Assembly: GCA_030248225.1 (NCBI GenBank)
Contig: JASANE010028053.1
Location: 1-64,000, forward strand
DNA: 64,000 nucleotides
Origin: Trileptium ribeirensis
Taxonomy: Eukaryota > Nematoda > Enoplea > Enoplida > Thoracostomopsidae
Direction: 5' to 3'
Shown one piece after another: positions 11,430-23,660 of this stretch (position 1 is the first letter of the stretch; each line of letters begins with the position of its first letter). Both the position numbers and the translations under genes were made by a program. The notes beneath the pieces are model-generated. The model ran no database searches, was not told the origin of the DNA, and was given only the letters and a program-made list of their open reading frames with translations.

Positions 11430-12254
11430 ACTGAGCGCACACTAGCTGTACTCACCCCCGTTTCCTCGGCTGTACGAGCAATTAGTTACTATTTAAACAT
11501 AATAGCGGGGCAATTTCATACAGCTCTGCAATTTAACACCTTTGCAATAAGTAAATATCAACTTCGCAATTTGTTGCAAATTAGGCGAATATTTTACGCA
11601 ACCCCAGGCTATATACTGCCTATCTATATTTCAGATTATTTTGGTTTCGCAAAATAGTTACACCAAAGCTTACATATACACTTGTGGTTAATAAATGCAG
11701 TAAACACACGTATATACCAATTGCTTCACCGCCGAAATTTAATCCAAGCTTAAATTCATACATAATTTCGTATTTTCGTCCTCATCCACACAACTAAACA
11801 AACATTCCGGCTTAAATATTAACTGAAAGGTCATTCTTATAAAACAACACCTTGCTCGTGTATTTAAAGCATGAAACGTCGTGGGGGAACCCATTAAATA
11901 CTCCAGTTCTAGCATTTTAAAAACAATATTGGGAGAACGAGTACACCCCACCAATCTTTTCGGCTTTTGTCGCTAGTATTACGGTTGCCTTTCTCACAGT
12001 TTATAACCTTTTCCAGGTGCATATGGTATGACCCACAAGCTGCCTAAACTGAACTAGTCAATCAACACTATTACTAGAAGGTGGTTCAACCCACTATTTC
12101 ATAGCGAGTGGTATCACTGCGAGCAAGCGACGTTTTATAGTCAGAGATGCGTTCGAACGAAACAACGCATTCATTTTTGCCAGCCTCGAGGACCTTTACA
12201 TTCGCAATTTTAACAAATTACGTTGTATTGAAACCTGCAAAAATATGCTATGCA
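11430..12254. other. SLC35B1 intron 3, no feature recognised
   Basis: AT-rich intron sequence. The minus-strand frame at 11739-11954 has no recognisable domain. Confidence 0.5.
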
Positions 12255-12810
12255 TAGATCAAAGGTGAGCCACATACAGGCAGTATCGTGCCAAAAAAGG
12301 TATATTTGTCACACATACATTCAAATGAATAGTTTCATCGTTTTCAACATCCTCTAAATCCTTTATAATTACAAATACAAGTTATAACACTTAGTTGAAA
12401 ATCACAGAATCACTGTATGGCTCAAAGAGGGGTCTCATGGGATACAGTACCATTCCAAAACATATAAACCACAGATAGACTCAAATAAATCACTTCATCG
12501 TTTTCAGCATGCTTGGAAACCTTTATACCCATAAATGCAACAAACTATAAACATTTGGTTAAAATCACGAAATCACGGTTCAAACTGGGGTCCATTCCAA
12601 CAAATCTACACCCGTCGCAGATAAACTCAAATATATCACTTCACCGTTTTCAGCAGAGGAATTAAAATACAGCAGTAGATTGAACTTACATCACGAGATC
12701 ATGCATGGTCTTGGCAGTGGTCCCAGGGGATATAATACCATTCCAAAAAGGATACACCAGTCACAGCTACATTCAAATAAATAACTCCATTATTTTCCTT
12801 GCTAACGTTT
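12255..12810. repeat. Tandem repeat, 4 units of about 145-160 bp
   Basis: CATTCAAATGAATAGTTTCATCGTTTTCA-like phrases recur at about 12314, 12474, 12620 and 12765. They alternate with TACCATTCCAAAA and with ATCAC.AAATCAC phrases. Unit length drifts (160, 146, 145). It lies in SLC35B1 intron 3. Confidence 0.75.
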
Positions 12811-13236
12811 ATAGTGACCATATATTGCATATTAAAGGTTATTTTTAATATTCGACATATAAAGGGTAAAATGGGTCCTTTTTGAGATGGCTGCTAAAAA
12901 GAGCGCACCGGTTTCCTAAATGGTTTGTCGTTTCGAAATAACAGAACAGCATATTTTTTGGAAACTCACAAGCCATTCTCGAAACGTCAAAACGCTAGCG
13001 GGTCCAGTGTATTCACAATCCGAAAGGCCACTGCTGACGACGAAAAATGTCCAAAATTAGCAGTAATTTCGCAGCGAGGGTGAAGCGGAGCGAGCATAGT
13101 TTCTTCTGGCCCCAAATTTTCCCCCACACATTTCGGAGGGCAATGCATAGACCAGCAATCTCAAAACATAGACCATTTTTGAAGTTCAGCATGCAATACA
13201 TGCCCAAATTAAGGACAAACTAGTAACACGTAAACG

Positions 13237-14115
13237 TGGGTGACGGAGGCATGGTGGTTAACAACGGCGTGAATAGTGCATACAGCTTGTGGAATTTCTA
13301 ACATTTTTGGTAACAGTTTAAAAGTAATATACTCATTTCAATCGAGTAGCTACACCTCATCTTCGAATTTTCACCATGAAAACAATTTTAAGAAACTGAA
13401 TTTATTATGTAAAATAATGTTCGACTGCGACTGCTCCGGCTGCGACTCGCCACCTTCGGTGGCTCGTCTTGCCTCCGTCAATAACACACTTAAAAATTTT
13501 TTAACTCATTTTTAAGAGACTTTGCTTAATTTTAAGAGAATTTATAAAGGTAAGTAGATCACTCGTATACAGTCTTTTAGAAAACGTGAAGGTACATGTT
13601 ATGTCAAAAAATGACCGAGATAGCACGAACGGTTGTCGAGATATGATGAACTTAGGTTTCCCTAAGTCAATTTTAAGAGAATTTGCTTAATTTTTAAGGA
13701 AAGAGATGAAATACGTCAATCAGCTATATACAGCTGTTTAGAAAACGTGAAAATACATTTTATGTAAAAAAAATCGCCGAAATAGCACGAACGGTTGTCG
13801 AGATGCGGTGAAAAAGCTGAAATAATGGCAAAAATCCCTAAGTTTGAGCAACATTTGCTTAATTTTGAGTACAAAGCAATTTTCGTAGAAAAAAGTGCTC
13901 AATGAAAGAGCACTCCGCAAGAGAATATGCAACACGAAGAAAAAAAATTTCTAAAATCGGCCCAGGCGTTCAACCTGCAGACCTGTCTGTGACAAACAAA
14001 AAAAAGTCACAGAGAAAATTGAAATTTTGCGTCTAGTATATTGATATATATAAAGTTAAATGTACGCCTCCGGCTGCGACTCGCCACCTTCGGTGACTCG
14101 TCTTGCCTCCGTCAA
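13237..14115. repeat. Block bounded by inverted TGACGGAGGCA, with an internal 162-bp duplication
   Basis: TGACGGAGGCA at about 13240 occurs inverted as TGCCTCCGTCA at about 13477 and again at about 14105. The two inverted copies are part of a longer shared phrase (CTCCGGCTGCGACTCGCC, then ACCTTCGGTG, then CTCGTCTTGCC) containing the hairpin GCCACC-TTCG-GGTGGC-like core at 13449-13463. Between them, 13500-13850 holds two units with period about 162 bp (TAGCACGAACGGTTGTCGAG at 13622 and 13785). It may be a non-autonomous element, but no target duplication is seen. Confidence 0.5.
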
Positions 14116-14832
14116 CTATATTTCGTAAATTAAGTTCATCGACTGCAAACACATCGAAAGCGTCTGAAAGACATGAAATATTCGCGCCGGACTCTAGATA
14201 ATGAAATCAGCGTATTTAGCGAACTGCAAAACCAATATTTGTAGACAAATGGTGATGCCCTGGAGGTAATGCACAACCTAATAGCTGAGATAGACTAAAT
14301 TTATAGGTTTTTATGGTTGCAGAATACTGTAAAAACTGTACTAGATGCTACCAAGTAAAAATATCTCTTGTAAAAAATGTTGTAAAAAGTGTTGTTTTCT
14401 TAAAATTTGTGATTTATAAATTTCAAGACTTTATAGTTTTTAATCATTGGAGGAAGAAATAAAGTGCCCTGCGCTTTTGATATCGGATTAAAATAGCTGT
14501 ACCGTGGTCATTAATACATTACGGGTGTACTGTTCTTATTGTGGAATTTGGAACGTTCTAATAGTCACTCAGCACAGATTAATCGCACTCTCTCCGTTTA
14601 TTTCGTCTTCGCAAGTAAGTGCTACGTTTCCACCACGGAAGGATGCGTACAGACGATAACGGATTCCTATACATCCTTACGCACCCATATGAGCGATTAA
14701 TGGCCCCATCAAGCATTATTCATTTTAACAGTACATATTGATATCTCTGATACGCACGGCTTTCTCAGATGACAACAAATAGTGTTAACTATGCAGAAAT
14801 CCAATCAGTACTTGCAAAACTATTTAACGAAC
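14116..14832. other. SLC35B1 intron 3 (5' part), no feature recognised
   Basis: Intron sequence between the repeat block and the exon 3 donor. No ORF or repeat was identified with confidence. Confidence 0.5.
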
Positions 14833-14960
14833 CTGCGTTGGATATGGCACATATAGCAAAGCCATATTACTGGACAACATTGCACCCAGATAAGAGACAG
14901 AACAAACAGCATAGTAGAAATTTGGAGTATTGTCACCCTTTGGTTTGAAAATCGTCATTG
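14833..14960 (-). CDS. SLC35B1: SLC35B1-type nucleotide transporter, exon 3
   Basis: A 128-bp minus-strand exon between acceptor GTTATTTCAG|CA and donor ACGCAG|GTTCGT. It encodes [18 protein letters not shown] and then [19 protein letters not shown], ending PYPTQ. SYLGAM.SSN.AL...YPTQ is a family signature around the third transmembrane helix. The two leading bases CA complete the codon opened by the final A of exon 2, and the exon ends in phase 0 so that YPTQ joins VLGKSCKP of exon 4. No disabling change is seen. Confidence 0.93.
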
Positions 14961-16717
14961 CTGAAATAACTACATAAAATGTTTCGAACAAATGGACAAA
15001 ATGATTGCAATGTATACACATACGTTGCGGTCATATAAATACAAATTCCAGTTCCGGCTAAAGTGCCAAAATCGAAGTTCCTATTCCATGTGTTTTCGTT
15101 ATTTGCTAAGACGAAATTTGCTATAAGTTTTGATTTTCAACAACATACTGGTAAACTAAGCTACGTGATATAAACAAAATTTTGTCAGTCATTGTGTTCG
15201 CTAAGGCACATTTGATTATCCTTTTTAATTCACAAAGAGAAATTTCTCGACGTTTATTCAAAAAATAAAATATTAGAATTATGTAACATCAGTCAATAAA
15301 GTTAAATAGGGTTTTAGGCAATTACGACTCAGCGGTTCCTGGTTTGTATCATGCGTAAGAAACGAACGCTGCACGCATTTTGACACCACGTTATGAGGTT
15401 TATTCTGGCGTTTGAACTGAACTCCTGATGTTCATTCAGGAATGACAAAACGCGTACTTTAGAGTGACAAACTTTTCCTGCAAACGCTGACGGGGGCTAA
15501 ACAAAAAGTGAAGAATACTGAATCACGTTCTCTTTTTGGTTTTGCGGCGCGGATTTTAAAATTTGTGCATAAGCAATATTCTTGTAACAATGCGGAATAT
15601 ACGTAGAATGTCACTGATATATATTATCATAGACGACTATCAGGAGGTTACCACACCTGATGATGAGGACACCGCCCGGGCTACGGCGCTCGGAAAATTT
15701 TACCAAAATATTCCGGAAAATATAACTATGAGTTTTTAACTATTTTTACATGTGCAAAAATCTAACACCCCTGGTGGACCACTCCGTGCCGCGGGAACCA
15801 AACCATCAACCCCTAACCCGGCGGAACTTGGTCACCTAATGACAAAATATTTTACAGTTGTAACTGAACTATGCATAATTTCTCACCGTAGCGTTGGTTT
15901 ACACATTCTAGAAGCGCAGCGATGAAGCAATGTGACTTAGGAGTAATGCACATACAATATCTGGTAAAAAAGAAAACAGTCATGTAAGCTTGGTTTTGAT
16001 GTCCCAGTCGATTTAACGTTGTAACATTAAGATTATCGTCCTACGCTAGAGTAAAACGAGTTTATATTCGCATGTTAGCCGAGGGTTATGTTATGACGAA
16101 CCACCCCAGCTGTGGAACAATATGATAAGCATACTAGTTCACAAACAGAAATGAAAAGCAGTCACTGTTATACTTTTGTCGGTCAGCCAGCGATTAAGCT
16201 ACATTTTTCATGGTAAAGGCGACTGAATCTTTGATTCGATAGAGGTCTGTTTTCCCTGGGCAGATGGTAAACGTATATAGTTAAGGAGATGTATAAAGTC
16301 CGCCACTCAGTTTGATTCTAAAATTAGTGACAAGTTATGTATTGTGCCCCGTGCTCTGATTTGATAATTTATTCACAATAATGAAGTTCATTTGATCTGT
16401 TCGTGCAGCTCATTTGATCTGTTCATGAAGCTCTCCGCTTCTGGACTACCCAACAGAACGCGGATTAACGTGTGTGTTTTATAACTCAGTTGGCGTCACT
16501 GTAAAAACATGATAATATGAAAGTCCTGAGCCTAGATATGGTACGTACTAAAGGAAAGCAACGATACAGGTTTTGCTTGTTAACAAAATAACCGAAAACA
16601 CATCTGAAAACCGTTAAACTAATGAGAATTACAGAAATATACCTCCAACCAACCATCGCATTAGTCAGCAAGAATGTATTGCATATTACAGTCATGATAA
16701 TAAACAACAGTACTTAC
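14961..16717. other. SLC35B1 intron 2
   Basis: A 1757-bp intron on the minus strand with GTAAGT donor (16717 side) and TTATTTCAG acceptor. I see no ORF, RNA gene or clear repeat. A locally GC-richer stretch at 15640-15840 has no assignment. Confidence 0.7.
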
Positions 16718-16815
16718 TTGCATATGCAAACGCTGCGTTGCAAATGCACTGAAACAACACTAAGGCTTGTGTGTAAACGAAGGGTTCTTCTTCGGCGCCA
16801 TATTTACTCTTTGTT
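16718..16815 (-). CDS. SLC35B1: SLC35B1-type nucleotide transporter, exon 2
   Basis: A 98-bp minus-strand exon between acceptor ATATTTCAG|A and consensus donor GCAA|GTAAGT. With the split codons at its ends it reads TKSKYGAEEEPFVYTQALVL, then FQCICNAAFAYA. That matches the family pattern T.GKYG...F.F...LVF.QC..NA.FA after the first transmembrane helix. One base completes the Ile codon begun in exon 1, then come 32 codons, then one base that begins the Thr codon completed in exon 3. The exact phase agreement across four exons 21.8 kb apart is strong support for a real gene. Confidence 0.9.
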
Positions 16816-18859
16816 CTGAAATATGTATGAAGCAACAAAAATCTACAAAAATTTTGCACAATATTTACACATTTGTAGGACCTTAGAAATTTTGGATAAT
16901 ATATATGGGAATGTGCTCCGGTCAGACATCATGTCGTTGGTACACATAAAACACAATATTGACGTTCAGGTAAAACGTTCGAGAGGCGGTACGAAGCAAC
17001 AATGGTGTAATACCCTTGATGGGTATCTTGCCGCGGTACAACATTCTTGACCAAGCGTTCGAACGGGTTAAGCGGCGGAGGCGATCCTTAAAAGCCGACT
17101 CTGCAATCGAACAGAACAAAAGCTGATGAAGATTTATTGTCCTAAGAATTCTTAAGTGTCACACTTGTACCAACGAAATGAAAAAACAACTTGAATTGGA
17201 AAAATGTAGCAAAAGTTTAGATAGAAACAAGCAAAATTTACGTATTTTAGCATCAAAAGCGGGAGTACGTTGTATTTTGAGCCGCCTTAAGCGTTATAAA
17301 GCGACAACAAACTTGACGATTGTACACTAAAAACTAGTAAAAACACACTTATTAAATTATGACTACCAACCGCAGCATTTAAAACTCAAACTTTGAAATC
17401 TTCTAGTTTTCGAAATGTTTTTAAACATTGGTTGATATTCCGAAAACGTCTACTCGTTTGGGACTCTATGTAGACAAAACGGCGTCAGTTTTTCAAATTT
17501 TTGGACAGATATATTATGCCACAGTAATAAAAACACACAAAAAATTGCATAGCACTGCGCCAAAATCTGACAAAAAGATTTGCGGAGTTGAGCTATGATT
17601 AGCTTATTCGGACAACGAAATTGAACCCTTTAGAAAGGCAACTCCACTGGTTTCGATCGTCCTCCAACAAATGTGACACCACACTGAGCATAAGAAACCT
17701 CACATATTTTCATCGATTGTTCAGAGGATAGTTTTTGTAGAGCCCGGGGACCATGCACCGTTTTAAAAAACCTTTTTATGTGTTTCTGGTCGGCCCGGTC
17801 AGGTAGGATACCACGCCGTACCTTACCGGCCCCGAAGTACCGTTCTAGTTCAATGTATCATGTTTGGAGTTATAATTGTATTAATTATAAAAAATATTGA
17901 AATGGAATGTTTTTAATCAACCAGCCGGGTTTGGTGACGTATTTCGTATACATTATCATTCTAGCCGATTTTGTAACTCGTTCTGGCTATATAAACACAT
18001 GACAGTAGGTGATAAAAAGGATGAGTTTAGGTTGTAAGAGAGAAAAGTTCGGTATTTTAAGCACCCGTACAGACCGCTTCTACCCGAATAATAAAAGCTG
18101 AAAATATGTAAAAAATACTAAATATCAATTTCCCCAGTGTTATTTTCACTGCGCACAGCAGAAAACGTTAATATAACAAAATGGATTTTAAGATATCAAT
18201 TCTGAATCTTCGGAATTGAGGGTCGTCGTTGTTCCGGTCTATAACGTCGTAACGGTTTAAAATTTGTAGAATGTAGAAGCGGGCCAGTCAGAACAAATCT
18301 TTTCGGTCCTCCCAACCCGGTCCCGTACGAAACCGTCCTCGCCTCGAAATTTGGTATTGGCATAAATTATAATAATTAGTTACTTTATTAATTACTTTAT
18401 ATTTATCGATATAAAAACTGTAGTAAGGCTCTCTGGACTCTTGAGTTTAAACCTGAGCCCGGTATGAAGCCGCTGAGCCCACTTTGAGAACAGTACCCCC
18501 ATGAAGATTACGGAAATTTTCCCGATGGTTATATCATTCATCGTTCTGTTCTCTACGTTGAGCCAGAACCAAAAATATATATAACTCACTGGTCCTTAGA
18601 ATATAACCTCAGCCCGTTTGAGGCCCTTGAACCTTCGGTTTCGCTACAGTAAACCTGGATAGGCTCGCCCGAGAGCCTGGCTTCCTCTTATTTGTGTTAC
18701 CCATTAAAGTGGTCGGTTCGAGAAGCCGATTGCGAATCTGATACCCGTGCCTCGATTAGAACCTAAGTGATGGATTAGGAAACCTTTCCCGTGTCCCACT
18801 CCCGTGTTTTGGAAAACAGGTATATATATACCATTTTACCTGGTACCATGACACCCAAC
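16816..18859. other. SLC35B1 intron 1 (3' part)
   Basis: Intron sequence on the minus strand. It contains GC-richer patches at 17740-17850 and 18230-18340 that may be ends of an old inverted-repeat element, but no pairing was convincing. No gene is recognised. Confidence 0.5.
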
Positions 18860-20064
18860 CAGGGAGTAACCGGAATTCCGGTTCCGGTTCCGGCGAAAAT
18901 CGTGTTCCGGTTCCGGTTCCGGCAAAGGGCAAAAACCATACCGGAACCGGAATTCCGGTTTAAAAATTTTGTTTGAAATTTTCCACGTTTTTTGCTTTAT
19001 CCTGCAATCCAAACATATGTAATATATATTATACAATGATCAAGCTCCAATACAACCAAGCAAAAGAAAAGATTAACTAACCAATTTGCCGTGTAAAACG
19101 TAAGTAGGGCACATAATTTGAGCAGGAATTTTTCATAATAACCTGCAGGAGTTTGTTAAATCAAAGCCAGGTCAATGCTTGTAGCAGCTATTTTACACAT
19201 CCCGAGGTCTGTGGGATACGCTTGAATTAAACCAGTCCAACTCGGTAACAGAGTATGGCTTACGCAGAAGTACTTAGGGTATGTTTGGCTAACATAAATT
19301 GCGTCAGGCACCCGCCAGTGTGCTTGTAAACTTGGTAAATCAGTTTAACTTGAAGTAAAATAACGTTATCTGCAACGCAGCTAGAAACTGCTTTCTTGGC
19401 AATGAACTGTATTTATTGAAACTGTGCGAGCAGCATCACAGTGTGTCTCATTTATAGCATTCTGATTAGAAAGTTATCATCATTATGATCTAACTGAGGG
19501 GCACTGTTTGTTCAACGCTAGCCTAAACAGTGTCTCTGACCACTGATCAGAAAATTACCTTCTATCTATTATTTTCTCTTAGAATCATATAAACCAATAA
19601 TTTTAAGTTTCCTACAGAAGAACATACAACAAACGTATGTGTAGTAAAGGGAGGCGACTGGAGACAGAGCGAAAGTGTGTATTCTACGCTCCAAGCTTTG
19701 TAAGCATATATATATATATTCGATTTGACGCAGTATATGCAATTGTGTATAGTGGAAGACATTTTTGCTCTGAATGTCCAAAAACCGATATATTTGATCG
19801 AAAAATAAACATTATTAGCTTCCTCAGTCTCTTTAAAGTTTCATAAAGGCAATAATACCGTCGCAATACATTAAGTTTAATGCAAAAGTTATTTTTAATG
19901 CATTTTAAATCCACTATACCTTCATTTCTTCCATCATCTGTTTTACTATATATAAATTTCGAAGACCAGGTTCCGGTTCCGGTTCCGGTTCCGGATCCGG
20001 TTTAAATGGACGGTTCCGGTTGCTGGTTCCGGTTCCGGTAAATTTTGGTTCCGGTTATTCCCTG
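18860..20064 (-). mobile_element. hAT-like non-autonomous element, copy C (complete)
   Basis: A 1205-bp element from CAGGGAGTAACCGG to GGTTATTCCCTG, flanked by a perfect 8-bp duplication CACCCAAC (18852-18859 and 20065-20072). It has the richest hexamer arrays of the family: runs of TTCCGG at 18885-18960 and again at 19966-20056. A (TA)n tract at 19708-19720 enlarges the shared small frame (19569-19781, minus). It lies in intron 1 of SLC35B1 in the opposite orientation to copy B. No transposase. Confidence 0.95.
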
Positions 20065-20079
20065 CACCCAACCTATATA

Positions 20080-20470
20080 TTTTTTAGCATAAGTTAATAC
20101 TAAATAATAAAACTAATATAGTAATGTAGTTAGTATATTTATTAAGTATGAACAGTTAATACATTTATAAATTTAATATTAAAATATAGTTTACTAATAT
20201 ATTTATTAAGTAAAAATTATGAACTAAATTATTATTAAATTAGTATAGTTCATTTACAAATATTGTACGTAATCATGGTATTAAAATATAGGTTATGTGC
20301 ATATTAATGAAGTAATTATTAAAGAATGAGTGTAATTTTTTTAAAATATAAATATTTAATAAATTCTCGAATTATCAAGTAACATAGTATTACTTGATGA
20401 ATTAAAATTATATATTAAGTAAACTTGTAGTAATATTAATATAAACACTTTACTATTAATTATTATACAA
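20080..20470. repeat. AT-only-like low-complexity tract
   Basis: About 390 bp of nearly pure A/T with imperfect recurrences of TTATTAAGTA and TAATATAGTA, directly beside hAT copy C. Too degenerate to give a period. Confidence 0.6.
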
Positions 20471-22480
20471 TTTGGGGATCAAATTTAAGTTAAAATTAGG
20501 GTTTTAGGGAGATAATTAAGGAGATTTAGGTGCCTGGAAAATTGGTACAAATCGGCGAAGAAATTAGCAATTTTGCTGACCTAAGGTCTGGGTATGAGAC
20601 GGGATGACAAATTTTGGGCCCCTGTTGGTGACGATGATTAAAATAAATTAAAACTAATAAAACGAGCGTTTTAATTGCCCTTAAACTAAAGGAATGCTAG
20701 GAATTTCCTTTGGTTTGAGACCGCCACCGGTTTATGGTAGCAGTCCCAACTTTAAATTTAATTGGTTAAGTTAAGGAAACACCAAAACAATTACAACGGT
20801 CTCCAACTGGCCAAAGACCGGAATTGAAGAAACAGTCGGGTTACCTGTTCCAACAAAAACCAGCGATTCAATTTAACGTCGGCAGGGCTAATTTCGACGA
20901 CTTTACTACCTATTTATTTAGAGCTTTCGTATTAAATGCTTTGCAAAATTGGCACCAAGAAGAACGGGCCTGTTGTAAAGTGCTTCGGGTAGTTGTGGAT
21001 CATGCTACCTTTATTTTACTAGTCCTGAGACCAAAATACTAAGTTCACTAGGGTCAAATCTACTTGAAAAATTCTGTTCAATACTTTCTCTTTGAGTACC
21101 GAGCGTTCTATTGTGGAAAACTTCAAATTTTAGATAAGTGCAACCTTTACCACACGCCTAGGTGTGAAATTCAAATTTTGGCGCGTATTTTAGCAAATAT
21201 AACTCGATCAGACAACATTCATAGTCAACGCGGACTGCCACGCAAAACATTGCAGTCACGTAAGACTCATCTAGTAGTCCAGGGCAAGTAAAAAGACTAT
21301 ATATATGGGAAAACGACGTGGGCCTCATGAGAATATAGGACAACAGACACACATTTTGCACACAGCTTAACTTAAACGTCTCAATAATTAGGCTCGGTTA
21401 CCATTTATTATACACTTTACTGAATATGCCTCATGCCGCACTTTGTTAGAGTCTGTATCTTTTTCGCTATGAATTGGAAAAAGGTTCCGCAGAATTAGGC
21501 TTAAGTTTTGAACATTTTTAGCAACTTAAACCATTAAATTATTCTCATTTTATCATTTTTCCATTGTCGACACCTTCGTGAAATTGTACAAAATACCACT
21601 AAATTTCTATAATAAAATCAAATATTAAGTTCCCCATGTTTGATAAGGCATTGTGTACAAAGCGAGCGATAAAATGGCTTATTGAAAATATTTCTAGAGA
21701 ATCTTAGAAGTTAGGGAATCGGTCCCAATCTTTCTACCGGAACCTACCAGCCAAGAATTAGGATGTCCGCACTGCACACCCTTTTGGTTAGCACTGGCGT
21801 TTGGAAGTAAATTACAAAACGGCTAAACGTAACAAAAATATGTCGCAATTGAGCTGGGCCTGAGCATTAAAATGTACATTTATATACACATATTTATCCG
21901 TATTTTACTCACTATCGCTAACCGATATTGAGCAAGAATAGTGTTGCCGGACGGAACTTTTACGATCCTAATATAAGCCGGAGAATTGTACCTCGACACT
22001 CTTGTGTCTCCTCGCAATGGCACACTTGGCCCCGAAACCACAGTCTTATTTACTATACCGTCTCTTATGTTTGTCACTCTTTATTCAATAGCATTTTTCA
22101 GTTTACCTGAACTAGCCTATTGACGTATTATTTTTATTGAGCGATCAGCTAGCTTCTTGCGCCCTGTTAGCTGTATCGTTGGACATCCGTGTCTAGTTTC
22201 CTTACCCAATTCTCTTTTTAGCAAGATAAGCGCAGCCGTCACCCAAAAGCTAAATGTGGTCGTTGAAGTGCTATAGCTTACGGCTGTGCACGTTCAATTA
22301 TGAAGGCTACAAGCCGCGGTTTGATCCAATCCAATTATCTGTGCTAACTATGTACTTGCTGTTGAACTGTTGATTCCATTTGCAATCTTGGTGTACGCTA
22401 ATTATGTCAAAGTGCCCGCACTGTATTAATCCATAACAGAAAGTGTATCAGATTTGCTTCTCAATAAATAATCGTTGAAA
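20471..22480. other. SLC35B1 intron 1, no feature recognised
   Basis: Includes a 72-codon plus-strand frame (20824-21042) and a 75-codon frame (21064-21291) without recognisable domains. The phrase around 20610-20640 loosely resembles an LTR/primer-binding junction, but no partner LTR was found. Confidence 0.4.
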
Positions 22481-23660
22481 ATCAATTGTGTCCCTGTATT
22501 AATTGATCATATATGTAGCGATATGTATCAGAAAGGTTTGAAATCGTCGCCCCAGTCGACGAGCTGCGCTCAGACATGACGTCCGAAAGGTCGCAAGTCT
22601 TAGCGTGGCTCGGCGACCAGTCGATGTGCGAAAACGCCTGAATGGTGCGAGAGCTCCAAAAGTTCTACGTTGTCGACGAGTATTCGAGGGAACTATTTGC
22701 CGAAGCTGAGAGTAGCAGAAACGATGCGACGTTAACCGTCTAGAAATAGTCGGACCATAGTGGGGCCTACCCTGGCTATAAAATGGGCGAAAATCATTCT
22801 TCATCAATCCCAACGATGTATCCGATTGAAACTTCCAGATAAGACACGGTTACGGAATAGCGATATGGTCTCCTTGTCCTGCGAGCAGGTGACGAAGCCA
22901 ACGTCCCCGGGACCTCAAAGGTAGTACCACGTAGCGTGTGCACCCCATCCGGCGGGATCTGACCACATCCCTTGAAGTACTTCTGCGATTGGCTAAGCTC
23001 CGTAGCTTCTCGGAACTGGCCGAGAGAGATGATCCGAAATGAGCATATGAAGTTACGACAGCCCGGGGTTCCCTTATAGGGGGGCCGGGAGGGCTGACCT
23101 ATATTGGCCTCTAACCTCCCCCCTATTGGGTCTTGCCCCACTCCGAGACGCTGACCCCTATTTGCGATCGGCCGCGACCCCGAGATTTTTTGCTGATAAA
23201 TAACTTTTCGGAAACTTGTTTTCCAAAAGTCCCAAAACATCGCCCTGCGGTGCTTCAGTTCCAAAACATCCCTCCACGGGGGCTGAGTGCAGAAAATTTC
23301 GCTAAGCTGAATCCCCAAAATTTTGCCCTTCGGCGTATATTTTCTCGATTAAGCAACGTACACAATATTACTTAACAATACGTGCTTATTAACACTGTCA
23401 CAAACTCACTAATAATTCCACTTTCTTTGCCGTTTATACACGAATAGAATGCAATATGACAGAACGGCCCAGAACTCTAAGTATAAGTTAAGATATATAA
23501 GATAACAGCGACACAATATAAGCTTGGATGTTTTTTTCAAGAAAAAGGATGAAAAATTTTTGACCCTATTTTGGTCCCCCCGGGTCTCGGGGGGGCTGAC
23601 CCCGAGATTTTTTGAAGCCCGCGACCCCTATTTTCGGAGGGCCACCGGAACCCGGACAGC
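22481..23660. other. GC-rich island with coding-like frames inside intron 1
   Basis: Clearly richer in G+C and CpG than its surroundings. On the plus strand, about 22515-22740 reads as an acidic protein-like frame (EIVAPVDELRSDMTSERSQV, then VRELQKFYVVDEYSRELFAE) interrupted by one TGA. Minus-strand frames of 104 and 174 codons cover the same region, and the GC content probably explains their length. The phrase CCCCGAGATTTTTTG occurs at about 23177 and again at about 23599, within two similar GC-rich blocks. It may be a decayed retroelement or captured gene fragment. Function unknown. Confidence 0.35.

Noticed and set aside
18885..18960. TTCCGG hexamer runs as an interstitial telomere or plain microsatellite
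   Set aside because: They occur only at the two ends of elements with hAT-type termini and 8-bp target duplications, so they are subterminal parts of the transposon.
22794..23318. A 174-codon minus-strand frame in the GC-rich island
   Set aside because: High GC lowers stop frequency on all frames, overlapping frames are also open, and no domain is visible.
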